Shown here: positions 23,750 through 34,609 of the stretch, piece after piece
Layout of the letters: every line of letters begins with the position of its first letter
Numbering within the stretch: position 1 is the first letter of the stretch
Origin: Epiperipatus broadwayi
Lineage: Eukaryota; Onychophora; Udeonychophora; Euonychophora; Peripatidae
DNA: 64,000 nucleotides
NCBI GenBank assembly: GCA_028023455.1
Contig: JAQFVV010012498.1
Span: 1,182,001-1,246,000, forward strand
Reading direction: 5' to 3'
Position numbers and translations under genes: made by a program
Notes under the pieces: generated by a model
Told to the model about the DNA's origin: nothing
Databases searched by the model: none
The model's input: only the letters and a program-made list of their open reading frames with translations

Positions 23750-25500
23750 TACTTTTTATTATCTTTTTAGAATTTTATCTAGTATGGATTTTTATTTTTA
23801 TGCTAAAGAATATCAAAAATATAATGCTAATATGTTTTAATTATTTTTTTAATTATTTTTTTCTATCTTTATATATCATTAGTTGAACACTCTTGTTATT
23901 GTTTTTAACATTTTACTGAAATAAGAGGTATTTATTTTTGTAATTGTGGGTATAATAAATGAATTAAATTTTATCATTTTCTTAATTTACTAATAATTAT
24001 TTTTTACATTTACAACTGAATTGCCAATATGCCTTTTCTCTTAGCTTTCTTTTACTTTATTATCTTTATCACTTAAGTTAGACCAGGGACTGTGAGTCAT
24101 GCTATCACTCTGCATTTATGAATAGTATATTTGTAAAATTATATTTTTAACTTATAATTACATGTACAGCAATTTTTTAAAACATTTTATTCTTATTTTT
24201 TTTTATCTTAGTTTTATTTTTTTCTCTAGAGTTGAGAATCACCATAATTTGTTTATAAATAATTACTAATGATGATGATGATTTAATTAAATAAAATGAG
24301 AATTTGCAAATGCTGAATACTTTCTTAAAAAAAAGTTATGTGTATAGATTGTTCACAATACTGTAAAAATTAAGATAATTTTATAGTGAATATTTTAATT
24401 CTCTACAATTACATTTTACAATTAAAAAAAAAAAGGAAAATTATATTGCAGGTAATTTAGCAGTAACTAAATTGCTTGAATTTAATTGGTTAAAAAAATA
24501 ATATATACAAATTTGTAATGATAAGGTTCAAAATAAATTCAATATAAACAAAAATCTGTAAACAAACATCTATTTAATAAGATTACAGCACAAACAAAAT
24601 ACTGTATAAACAATAATAATAAGAATGATGATAAAAAAAATCTGATGTAAATTTACAAATTTTACATGTCTATATAATAAATTAAAAAGCAAAATGGAAG
24701 AATATCAGATTATCATATTTCATTATGAAATTGGATAACAATAGAGAAGTAGATATTTTTTTTATATATAAAAAGTTATTTAAGTAAACAAAATAATTTA
24801 ATTCTAAAAATAAATTTTATAATACAAAACATGATTTTATAAACCTAATCTGAAAATCAGCTGTAACTAAATGATGATATCATTGATTATTGTGTGGTAT
24901 TTTATGACGGCAGATATCACATGTCAACAATAATTAGCACAGACAATGAACAACAGAATAAATAAACAAATAATATAGTTGTACAAATCTCATTACTTAC
25001 TTCATTATTAGTAATTACTAATAAAAATTTCGAATGTTCATTGTTATCATGAATTGCATACAATAGTAGAGAAAGTTTCATTTAGTCCAAAAATAAAAAA
25101 AAATCCAGTTATGTGCATAATTTTATATTGTTTAAATAATGTATTGATATATTTAACCTATTTTAATTCCAGTATTTTCTTGAAGATAAAGCTTGTTATT
25201 TGTAATGTTTTTTTGCAGCATCTAATGGTCTTTAAAAAAAACCAAAAGCAACCCATAAAGAATGGCAATACTTGACTAACATATATTAAATAAATACAAT
25301 AAAAATTTATAATTTTTTTAAATAGGACTATGATTTTTATGGCCAAACAATTAAAAATAAAATCCAATAAGAAAACAGAACTAATAATTTGTATAATGAT
25401 ATGATTAATCATATGCATATAACTACAAAAGAAAACATTTGCAATAAAATTTATATTTTTTAACAAATAATTTTACTGACAATAGTTTAATAGCAAATTT
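23750..25500. other. AT-rich DNA, nothing recognised
   Basis: Very AT-rich, with long A or T runs. Frames at 25054 (+) and 25158 (-) overlap on opposite strands and look like chance frames. This is the region downstream of the PLCXD gene. No canonical AATAAA close to the PLCXD stop was seen on the minus strand, so the 3' end of that transcript is undefined. Confidence 0.5.
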
Positions 25501-25802
25501 AAGTTTGCAAATATGCCAATCCACCATTAACTGGAAGCCAACCAGCCATTATTTAAAATATTAATAATAAAAGCAGAACATCTTATAAAAATAATTGTCA
25601 AAGCTAATATCAAACATGGCAGTAAAATAATCAGAACAATATATATTTTAATAATAACATTTATATTAAAAAAATATAAAAATTTAATTGCTTTAAAATT
25701 ATCATATAGACTAATAACAAAAAACAAAAATTGAGAGTATTACTATAAATTGCATATTGATTTTTTTTTGAGTCAAAAAATAAATCAGAGCAAAAAAAAA
25801 CT

Positions 25803-27271
25803 TTAAATAGGTTTGTAAAAACTTTCACTAGGTTGTGTTCCATTTAGTGATAAAATAGTACTTATAAAATTTTTTAGTTCTACAAAATCTGCAACAACAA
25901 TATTAATCCCTTGACTTCCTGCACGTTTTCCTTCTAGCCATTTCACAAGTGCTGAGTTTGCTTTGACTGCAAGTTTATCTTTTAAATCGCTACAAGGATT
26001 TGCCATGATTGTGGCAGTATCTGGTGTCAGAATACCTTGAGTAACATAAAACATATTTTCTGGACGACCGTGGTCAAAATTATGGTCTAGAAAGCTAATC
26101 ATTGCATTTGTATCAGCTGTATTAGGCCAAGGTGATGTAATGAATGTTGATGGCCAAACATTCCCTGAAAAAAAACCAGCCCTATTTTGATAAAAAACAA
26201 TAACCTGATACTTTCTTTCCCACATAGTAGTGAGAGACAAAATTTCAATATCTATACTAGATGGGCAAAGCTTAGTTTTAAAAACATTTTGTATGATTTC
26301 AACTAATGCATGGTGATCTGAATCAGACATATCATAAAAGTGATTGAAATCTAAAAGAACAACTTCTTTAGGATGTTGGTCTAAGAACTGATTTATTTCA
26401 TCCAATCCTTCTGAACACTTCATTCCATACAAACCGTGAACAAAACATAATTCTGAGTTGCCTTTTAATCCGATGCGTAGGTCAAAGTATCTTATACCAG
26501 TCTGAAGTTGATCCTTAGCAGATAAATTTTGAGTTAAACTCCAACGATATAAAATGGAGCGACCGACTTTGAAAAAACTTTTAACAAGCACTTTAAGAGC
26601 TTTAGAGATATCACTTGCTATATCACTGTTGACGTCCAAAGAGTATGTCATAGAGTTATGTGATCCTACAAAAAATAAAGTTATAAATAAATTATTATTA
26701 GTGAAAGCATAAAGTACTTTATATTTGCAACAAAGCAAATGGTAATTTTCTTACTAACAACAATTTATAATAAATAATGTTATCTCTGTTTACAACCAAT
26801 TCTAAATAAATATTAAGTAACCAATGATCATTAAATAATAGTATAATCTTTATGTTCGTTTTGTAATTAATTTAGTCTTCTAGTAAAAAAAAGTTCAATT
26901 ATTTACATAATTATAAACTTACTATGTGAAGTTAACCTATAGTTTAGATCATTAAAATATATACATGTTGTCTCATGACACCTAAGAAGCTCAAACAAAT
27001 TATTTAAGTTAAAAATTTTAGAATATCAATTTTTTTAAGTCAGCACATTCTAATGTAGATTAACCAAACATTAATACTTTGTTTTAGTATAAACATGTAG
27101 TATTTTAAAATACAGTATAAAATAAATAAGTGAACAGGCATTCACATCCTGTTTAAAATGGTGACAGATACAAATAGACAATGAAGTGATTGTTTTTAAC
27201 TTACCTGGAATGGCAAGATCTGTCAGGGGAAGATTCTGAAGTCGCGTTGGAAGAGAGCTCATCCAATCCAT
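25803..27271 (-). CDS. PLCXD-type protein: phosphatidylinositol-specific phospholipase C, X-domain only (2 exons)
   Basis: This is the only convincing host gene in the window. Exon 1 is 27271-27205 and exon 2 is 26665-25803 (stop included), giving about 309 residues, the usual length for animal PLCXD1/2/3. The 539-bp intron has a GTAAGT donor at 27204 and a TTTTTTGTAG acceptor ending at 26666. It splits a glycine codon and rebuilds the family signature IPGSHNSMTY. Both histidines expected for PI-PLC X-domain catalysis are visible: H25 in the signature and H99 in CFVHGLYG. GIRYFDLRI (about 79-87) and a VVLLDFNHFY strand also match the family. There is no signal peptide, and no Y, C2 or EF-hand domain. 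The start at 27271 (MDWMSSLP) has a good Kozak context (AACATGG) and matches the usual 'DWM' opening. An in-frame ATG at 27295 would add eight residues; the codon before it is TAA. PLCXD proteins are believed to hydrolyse phosphoinositides, but substrate and cellular site here are inferred from the family. No disruptions seen, so probably functional. Confidence 0.5.
26666..27204 (-). other. Intron of the PLCXD gene
   Basis: A 539-bp phase-1 GT-AG intron. The donor reads CCAG/GTAAGT and the acceptor reads TTTTTTGTAG/GATCAC on the minus strand. Joining them restores the PLCXD signature across the junction, which is strong internal proof of the splice. The intron is AT-rich and no element is recognised inside it. 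A reading frame that extends exon 2 upstream into the intron by 24 codons is not coding. Confidence 0.5.
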
Positions 27272-27472
27272 GTTAAGATTAATGAAAAAGCACATTTAGC
27301 TTAAAAATAAAAAAAATAAAAACATTACATATCCATGCCATTTTAAATATATTTATTGTTTAAATAATCTTACAATCTAATCTTTCTTATGCCCATTTAA
27401 GGTTTTTTCTTTTTTTTAAAAAAAATTATGACCAAATATATTTATCTGGATTAAAATAGATTACTTCCGGTT

Positions 27473-28972
27473 ATATATAAATAAACACAAAAACTTAAAA
27501 GTGAAGTTAAAAAAGAGAAGATATAAATAAATATAATAAAAATAAGCTAAACATTTTCGAGGATCCATGCCTCATAATCATAGCTTTCTTAAAAATACAC
27601 AATAAAATATATACAAAGATATTTAAATTAGCATGTGTTATGTGGACCATTTCTTCGACATATCAAAGCAAGTGTCTTTTCTATTTATAGCATTAATATT
27701 TCCCTCTTATGATCATTAATATTTCCCTCTTATGATCATTTGATTCAGTGCATATAATTACAGGATTGGCAGGAGTAAAATTGTATCCAGATTTCATGGA
27801 AACCTCCAAAAATACAGAAGATATATTGTTGTTATTCTGAGCTCTCTTGTAAGTGTACATGTGTTGAGCAAGCCTAGTATTAATAGTAGCTTTAGTTTCA
27901 CCATAATATCCAGCAAGACATTTTTCTTGAGGACATGAAATAGAATATATACTACATGAGGGGCGAATGAATGATCAATATGATCTTTTGAGTTGTTGAT
28001 CAATCAATTAGGAGGAATTCTAAATCCTATTTTAAACTTATTGAATAATGCTTTAGTTAGTTTGTTAGATATTTTGGAAATGTAAGGAATAGTAATTCTA
28101 GGAAGTTGAATACGTGGTATAATATTATTTATTTTATTATGGAATTTAGTAATATTATTTTTAATAGATTTAAATTTAAAACCTGCTGTCATTAAATCTT
28201 TAATAAAATTATTCAGATTTTCTTTTCTGTCTGCTTCATATTTACAAAGATGCAAATTTCTAAATAAGAAAGAATTTAAACCAGCAAATTTTTGTGATGC
28301 AGGTGAGTTAGATTTAGGGTGAATACAGCTTCTAATTTCAAAAGGCTTAATTATCATCTTGTAATCTATACTGTTAATATTTCTTGATAATGAAAGTCAA
28401 GATATTTGATTTCTTTGTTGTTATTTTCATATACAATGCTAAGTGATAAATTAGATAAACTTTGAAGTTCTTCCGTATATGTAAAATATTATCCATAGAG
28501 GAAATAATAAATATATCATCCACATACCAAATATATGTAAAATCATGAGTGCAATTGTAATATTTCGGTATTATAGAGCTCTCAAAATTATTTAAGTAGA
28601 CATTAGAGAGCTCAGAATAACATTGGAGCATTCCATGAAATCTGGGCACAATTTTACTCCTGCCAATCCTGTAATTATATGCACTGAATCAAATGATAAT
28701 AAGAGGAAAATAAAAGAAGCATTCTTTATTAATGGAAATATTAATGCTATAAATAGAAAAGACACTTGCTTTGATATATCAAAGAAATGGTTCATGTAAC
28801 ACATGCTAATTTAAATATCTTTGTATATATTTTATTGTGTATTTTTAAGAAAGCTATGATTATGAGGCATGGCTCCTCGAAAACGTTTAGCTTATTTTTA
28901 TTATATTTATTTATATCTTCTCTTCTTTAATTTCACTTTTAAGTTTTTGGGTTTATTTATCTGAATTGTAAT
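27473..28972 (-). mobile_element. PLE-3: truncated Penelope-like element with inverted copy of its own tail
   Basis: The coding strand is minus from about 28600 down to 27473. In order: the RT palm end with TYIWYVDDIFIISS (about 28535); a thumb/linker open frame at 28357-28004 (MIIKPFEIRSC, RNLHLCKYEADRKEN); then, after a stop and frameshift, a GIY-YIG endonuclease with SIYSISCPQEKC and GYYGET (about 27960-27900); and RLAQHMYTYKRAQ. The right flank 28606-28972 is an inverted copy of the 3' part 27473-27852. It encodes the better-preserved tail FTPANPVIICTESND, then KRKIKEAFFI and WFM-stop on the plus strand. The truncated 5' end is thus fused to an inverted 3' end. Inactive. Confidence 0.5.
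28851..28895 (+). ncRNA. Hammerhead-like motif in PLE-3 inverted tail
   Basis: AAGCTA (stem I) is followed by TGATTATGA, then GG-CATGGCT-CC as stem II, TCGAAA, a self-complementary AACGTT, and TAGCTT closing stem I. The same motif, slightly changed, is on the minus strand at 27544-27588. The first core segment departs from CTGATGA, so it is hammerhead-like rather than canonical. Confidence 0.5.
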
Positions 28973-28974
28973 TT

Positions 28975-29716
28975 TATATTGAGAAAAGATTTGTATAATT
29001 AGTAAAAGAAATAAAGATTGGAAGTTTAAAGAGATGATTTATTGTGAAAATTATAAAATGAATGTAAAATTGTACTCTGTATATACTTAGAAGCCTTATC
29101 AATGACATGTGAAAATAAAATTAAGGAAAATAAAACATAAACTGATGATTTAAAGGAAAGGGATGGTTAGGAATACTCCCCCCCAAAGAGATTTGTTGGT
29201 TTTATGCAAGATCTGTATAATTAATTATAAACAATGATGGATTAAAATAAATAAAGCTGGCATATATTTAATATGTAAGTTTCATTCATTTTCTCTTAAT
29301 CTTTATGACATACATTAAATTTCTTAGTTAAAATTATCATATTAATTACTATATGCATAAAACTCCAATCTAAATTAAAAAAAAAATGAACAAAAAACTA
29401 AAAATTATTCAAACTTCAAAAGACTGTGATATAGCATAGTGGTCAGAATTGTAAATTCAAGATTTACTAGCTGAGGGGGAAAATCTAGTGATCAAATAGA
29501 ATGCTCTGCTGAGTATCATTTAATTTCATGAGCAAATGATCATACAACTAATAATTTTTTTATAGTAATATTTAAATAGTTTAATAATGGACTGTTTGTG
29601 CATGTATAACTTATATACACAATGTAAATAAAGCTTATTCTTTAATCATGAAAATATAAATAGACAGTATATAATGATGTGTATGTATCAATTTAAATCA
29701 ATTCTCCAACAGATTT
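28975..29716. other. AT-rich DNA with a possible tRNA-like trace
   Basis: Mostly featureless. At 29432-29444 TAGCATAGTGGTC matches a Pol III box A, and about 35 bases later GGGGGAAAATCTAGTG loosely resembles a box B region. This may be a decayed SINE on the plus strand. Low confidence. Confidence 0.5.
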
Positions 29717-29883
29717 TGGTAAGCAAAACTGGGTTTATTAACAACAATGCAAAAAAATAACATATAACTATTAGTTTACATTCTAAGAAAATTTAACTTA
29801 ACTAATACTGGCTACACATTCACATGTTCTTAAGCTCATGTGCTTAATTATTTAACTTGATTAGCAATGGCAATGACATTACA
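29717..29883 (-). repeat. LTR (3' LTR of the minus-strand Gypsy)
   Basis: 167 bp. Matches 31948-32087 over most of its length, but has about 27 extra bases near its AATTATTTAACTTGATTAGC segment. Ends TG...CA. Confidence 0.5.
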
Positions 29884-30369
29884 CACCTCCACCCACAGAA
29901 GAAAGATGGCTATCTCAAAAGTCTCTTAAATATGTAAGTGGCTTCCTATCTTACCTTGGGTGTCTATACTCTGTGTTATGGTCTTCTGCTGAAACCCTTT
30001 CCTGGAGTTTTGGTATCTGGTGGTATGGACTTGGCTCTGAGTTATCAGATTTTGCTGTTGTAGGTTTACTCCTGCTGATTCAAGCTGAATATCTACATTG
30101 CCAGTTTGGATTGGTGCGATGGTGAATATGGTTAAAATATCTCTTGTACTTCACATTATCTTCCATTTGTACTGAAGCTATATTTTTGGAAATTATGCCA
30201 ATCACTTCATGCTTCATCCAAATCTGTCATAGGCAGTCTCTAAAACCACACCTTCTCACCTACAAAAAACTTCTCCGACTTCCTGTCAACAGTTTCTCTT
30301 GCTGATTAAGGAAGCAGTAAGGTTAGGTTGGCTCTGTAGTTTTTGTTTCAGGAACAATTCAGAAGTCTT

Positions 30370-31000
30370 TCTGCTAGTAGCAGTTGAAATAGAATATTGT
30401 TGTAAAAGTATCTGGTTTAAGGCTTCTAGCATCCTTGTGGGTTTTTGCTTTCTTAGTGCATTTTTTAAGTTGGTTCACTGCATTTTCAGCCAGGCCATTA
30501 CTTTCTGGGAGACATGGTGGTGTATAAAAGTGTCTGATGCCTCTATGTATCAGAAAGTTTTTGAACTTAGATGAAGAAAAACTAAAACCATTATCTGATA
30601 CTAGAGTCTCTGGGTATCCTTGGGTTGCAAATATTGAAGTCAATTGTTTAATCATTTCATCCACCCCAGCAATTTTTGTGAGGCATTGTCTAAAACTAGA
30701 AAGATATATCTCAGAAAAGAACTAGCATGATCAATGTGGATGTGTTCCCAGGCCCTTGTAGCTGGTGGCTACCGGCTATATTCCTTCCTGTTCAGTCGGC
30801 TGTCTGTTTAGCAGTCAATACATCCTTTCATGTAAATTTCTATATCTTTATTTAACTTGGGCCACTAAGCATAACTTCTGGATAACACTTTGGCATACAC
30901 TATTCCTGAATGGCCACTATGAAGTAGTTCTAGAACCTGTTTTCAGCCTTGCAGAGATATTACTACTCTATTGCCGATAAGAACACATCCCTTGCAGATC
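30370..31000 (-). pseudogene. Gypsy integrase, broken
   Basis: The zinc-binding part is visible as LHSGHSGIVYAK with a downstream C..C (GCIDC), the HHCC pattern. The catalytic core shows HIDHASSFLRYIFLV (first Asp, about 30715), then LVSDNGFSFSSSKF (second Asp, about 30600) and LPESNGLAENAV (Glu, about 30510). This is the D, D35E arrangement. The segment 30664-30374 is open; upstream parts are in other frames with stops. Confidence 0.5.
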
Positions 31001-31342
31001 GACAATCACATATGGCCATTCGAGGAAGACATTAGTAGGTTATCTGGTTTCTTGTCAGACCAACCATCCCTGATTCAGTTCTTCAGAACTTGGTAAGCTG
31101 GCTTATTGTTGGTCCAATCTAATACACTCGTATGTTCACTATCCTGTTCTTCCACTGGTCAATGTAGTTTACTTCTATTATAGGCCTCATTCTTTCCAAA
31201 ACATTAGGTAGTCTAGACAGTGCATCGGCCTGTTGGATTAATTTTCCACTCCTATAGTCATAGGCTGAGAGTATTAAGATCCAGCATATCATTTGTGGAC
31301 TCAGGTGGTCTGGGATAGGGTTTACTTTTATGAATATTCTAA

Positions 31343-31790
31343 CTATGGTTTGTGGTCTGTAGTTATGGTAAATTTCTGCTCATATACATATTGGTAAAAC
31401 TTTATTCCATAAACCACTGCCAGTGCCTCCTTACCTATCTGACTGTAGTTATGCTTGACACTGGATAGGGTTCTCAAAGCATAAGCTATTGTTCTCTCAA
31501 CCCTAGAAGTGAGGTGGCTTAGCACCATGCCCCATCCATACTTTGATGCATCTGTCATCAGGCAAAAATTTGTTTCATGGTCATAAAGTACCAAAAAGTT
31601 TCTTAGACTTCAAGAGATATTTTATCTTCTTGAATGTGCCTTCATGGTCTGATGTCCACTTCCAGACCTGATTCTTCTTCAAAAGATTGAATAATGGTTG
31701 GGCCACATGTGCCTTCCCATTTAGAAAAGGGTCAAAACAATTAATAGGCTCCAAAAATGCTGGTAGTTTCTTAACATTTGCTTATCAAAA
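31343..31790 (-). pseudogene. Gypsy RT end and RNase H, broken
   Basis: The segment before 31600 reads PLFNLLKKNQVWKW, the end of the RT connection. The open part 31594-31343 contains FCLMTDASKYGWGMVLS (the first RNase H Asp), NYSQIGKEALAVVYGIKFY (conserved Glu) and TITTDHKP. The order matches Gypsy RNase H. The RT palm with YXDD is missing. Confidence 0.5.
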
Positions 31791-31947
31791 AGTATTTTTC
31801 TATCAGTTTAACGTATAATGGCCAGTTACTGGGATTTTCAACATCAAATTCTTCTATTCGTAGTTGTAATATGGCATTCATTTTTCATTCCAAACTGTTC
31901 TTTAGAGATCCTGTCTGACTGCACCAATTTGAATTCACCAACATATT

Positions 31948-32087
31948 TGGTAAGCAAAACAGGGTTTATTAACAACGAATACAAAAAAATAATGTATAAC
32001 TATTAGTTATATTCTAAGAAAATTTAACTTAACTTCTGCTGGCTACATGTTTGCACGTACTTGATTAGCAATAGTGGTGACATTACA
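31948..32087 (-). repeat. LTR (5' LTR of the minus-strand Gypsy)
   Basis: 140 bp. Shares TGGTAAGCAAAAC, GGTTTATTAACAAC and GAAAATTTAACTTAACT with the other copy. Gag-like coding sequence begins shortly inside it on the minus strand. Confidence 0.5.
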
Positions 32088-32380
32088 TATAAATATCTTA
32101 TTGTTAATAAGCTATTCTAGAAAATTGGCATATGCCAATCATATCAATAATTCAAATAGACTCTTGTAAAAAGAATCAGCAAAGACATTCATGTGTGTGT
32201 AAGAGACTACTAATTGCACAGCGGATTATCTGCATAAGTGTTGAAATAATTGTAGTAGTTTAGGTTCATTATTCATAATGTATTGTGACAGGTACTGCTA
32301 GAGTGACCATGTACAAGGTGGTGCCAGTTAAAACTACCCCTACTTAAACATAGATATTTATAAATATAGCTTTACTTCTC
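32088..32380. repeat. Dispersed repeat fragment, related to 52.75-52.91 kb
   Basis: The stretch 32150-32290 (ATTCATGTGTGTGTAAGAGA, GCGGATTATCTGCATA, GTTCATTATTCATAATG) matches 52745-52910 with many changes. No coding frame. The continuation of the 52.9-kb copy matches 42455-42680 instead, suggesting one ancestral repeat now split. Confidence 0.5.
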
Positions 32381-32381
32381 A

Positions 32382-32519
32382 CTATATGTACAATATATAA
32401 TTGTTAATTAGAGAAGATATAAATTAGTATTAAAGTTTATCGGCTTAAAACGTTAAGCCGATAAACTTTAATACTAATTTATATCTTCTCTAATTAACAA
32501 TTATATATTTTACATATAG
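32382..32519. repeat. Near-perfect palindrome, 67-bp arms with 4-bp loop
   Basis: Arms 32382-32448 and 32453-32519 pair at all but one position. The tip is CGGCTTAA-AACG-TTAAGCCG. No coding content, target duplication unclear. Such a cruciform-prone structure suggests a recent event, because AT-rich palindromes decay or delete quickly. Confidence 0.5.
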
Positions 32520-33027
32520 ATATTTATAGTTTGTTATATAAATTGGATTAGTAAATGAAGTACAATCTTATATAAGTGAACAATTAAATGGGTGACAGTG
32601 GCCTGTACATATGTTTTTGCTTATACATGTGATTGAATAGATATCCTAATGGAAAAGAAAGAATTATTGGAAAGTATGATTTTTTAAAAATATATACTTG
32701 CAAATAGTCAAAATAAGAGTCATAGATCAATTCATAGATTTCAAAATATGTGTTTTTAAGTTATTTTTGCACAGAAATACAAAAGAGTGATAGTTACAAT
32801 AATTGTAAAGGTTCTGCATATTCTTGATTTGTATACTTTGATTTTCTATCAACGATGTAAAAGGAATGCAAGTTATTATTAGAAGGTCAGTTTTAAATTT
32901 TATGAATGTATACAAATTGCCATTAAGTACATTTTTTTTTATTAATTTAAGGCAAATATCAAAAGAGAAAACCCGAAGAATGTAACATTTAAAACCAATC
33001 TGAGATATGCTCAAAATTCTAGAAACT

Positions 33028-33330
33028 TTTGTTTAAATGAATCTTTTGTAGTAAATGGGAAAAAAAGACAATTTCATTTCCATTGTATTGAAATTATGAG
33101 TAAACGGAACTCTTTAATGAATTAAAAGGGACTGGGGGGAAGAAATAATAAAAAATAGAAATTATAAATAAAAGGGGTTTGTTTAAATGAATCTTTTGTA
33201 GTAAATGGGAAAAAATAAAATTTCATTTCAATTGTATTGAAATTAAAAATTATGAGTAAATGGAACTCCTTAATGAATTAAATGGGTTTGGGAGGAAGAA
33301 ATAATAAAAAATGGGAATTATAGATAAAAG
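33028..33330. repeat. Tandem duplication, ~150-bp unit, two copies
   Basis: The unit begins TTGTTTAAATGAATCTTTTG and occurs at 33028-33177 and 33178-33330 with modest divergence (a few substitutions and an inserted TTAAAAA). Not coding. Confidence 0.5.
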
Positions 33331-34261
33331 GGGGTTTGATTGTAATTAATTTTAAAAGAAATTGGAGGTTTGGTGCTTGTGAAGATCTTGTTTATACTGT
33401 TGGATGATAGAGGAGGCTGTTGTTTTGCTGGCCAATGTTGGTTGGGCATGCTGCATGTAATTTTGGGGCAAAAGTTGTGTAGATCCCTGTGAGGATCGAC
33501 TGCTAGCTGGTTCCTGTGGTGGAAGTACCTATACTGTTAAGGTTTGACTATGGGTATATGAAGACTTTCGTATTGAGGTTCTCTGTTTGTGGTAATTACC
33601 TAGGCTATTTTACTAAGGCCATATTGGAGAATCTGTCTGCAGGATCAAAAAAAATATGCTGGTCATTGAGCAATGAAGAGATTTATAAAAGGGACAGAGA
33701 ACTGAACCGGCTTTAAATTAAAGCCACTCCAGATTTGTGTGATTAATCCATGGTCTGCTACTACTGTTCTTATAAAAGATCTTGATGAAAAGCTGAGTAA
33801 AAATGAGAATGCCTAAATTTGTTATTAAAATTCAAATGTAATAAACACTTTAGTGCCAGAACACCAGTCTGTCTTTTTCTATACCATCACCATATAGCTA
33901 CAGATGGCCAACTGCTGCTGAAGAGAACCTTAATGACTAGTCTTCCTGTAAAGAAGAAAAGTACTTGTTATATTGTCATCATGTTTTATAGTGAACTAAG
34001 GAGCTGTGCAGCCCATAGATAATGGGTGGGAAAAACCAACAGAGAAACAGATGGTATAATCTTTTATTGTTAATACATTTTGTTGCTATCAATTTTTTTT
34101 AATTTTATATATGAATTGTTATTTTATTCCCCCCCCCCCAATGATTCCACAAAGTAATTTATATACTGCTATTGTTCGTGTATATGCATACTTTCCTACA
34201 TGTAACATGTATATAGATTGGTTCTGTTTTAAAATTCACTAAGTTATATATATATTTATCT
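33331..34261. other. GC-richer unassigned stretch
   Basis: 33360-34020 is visibly less AT-rich than its surroundings and has open frames at 33516-33716 and 33819-34022 (+), but I recognise no domain. It may be part of a non-autonomous element, perhaps together with the neighbouring tandem repeat and foldback. A C run lies at about 34130. Confidence 0.5.
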
Positions 34262-34607
34262 ATTTACTAAGGCTGTAAACCTCAAGAATATGTGCAAGAA
34301 AATGTGAAGGTAGGGACCTCTACAGGTCTTAACCACAAGCTTATACTCTGGAAGAAAAGAGGGGAACCTTCTTTACTTCAACCTACTTTCTATATGAATA
34401 GGTGAAGCTGAAGTGGTTAGATCTAAGAGTGTGAAACTATTCAATACTTCACTGATTAAGTCCACAATTCCTATCACACATTAGTATTCACGAAATAAAG
34501 GTTCCCCTCTTTTCTTACAAAATGTAAGCTTATGGTTAAGACCTGTAGAGAGCCCTACCTTCGCATTTTCATGTGCATATTCTTGAGGTTTACAACCTTA
34601 GTAAATA
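34262..34607. repeat. Foldback element with ~110-bp inverted arms
   Basis: The left arm 34262-34372 and right arm 34498-34607 are inverted copies with few differences. The outer tips are ATTTACTAAGG and CCTTAGTAAAT, and both arms contain AGACCTGTAGAG or its complement. The spacer of 125 bp is unrelated. No transposase, and no clear target duplication. Confidence 0.5.
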
Positions 34608-34609
34608 TT

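Larger units (their letters stand above)
29717..32087 (-). mobile_element. Ty3/Gypsy element with short LTRs and internal deletion
   Basis: Direct repeats at 29717-29883 and 31948-32087 begin TGGTAAGCAAAAC and end GACATTACA, giving TG...CA termini. Between them, on the minus strand, lie a gag N-terminus (about 31890-31795), RT end and RNase H (about 31790-31343), and integrase (about 30990-30370), all in broken frames. Gag passes straight into the RT end (about 31790), so most of gag, protease and the RT palm are deleted. No convincing target duplication was found. The element is about 2.37 kb and dead. Confidence 0.5.

Noticed and set aside
25158-25843. Several overlapping minus-strand frames downstream of PLCXD, rich in F, I, L and K
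   Set aside because: Composition is that of random AT-rich DNA; hydrophobic runs look like membrane segments only because of T-rich codons.
26666-26738. Upstream extension of PLCXD exon 2 with its own ATG
   Set aside because: It lies in the intron. Splicing to exon 1 restores the family signature, so this ATG is not the start.
33516-34022. Open frames in the GC-richer stretch
   Set aside because: No similarity to any domain I know and they change frame; left as unassigned DNA.
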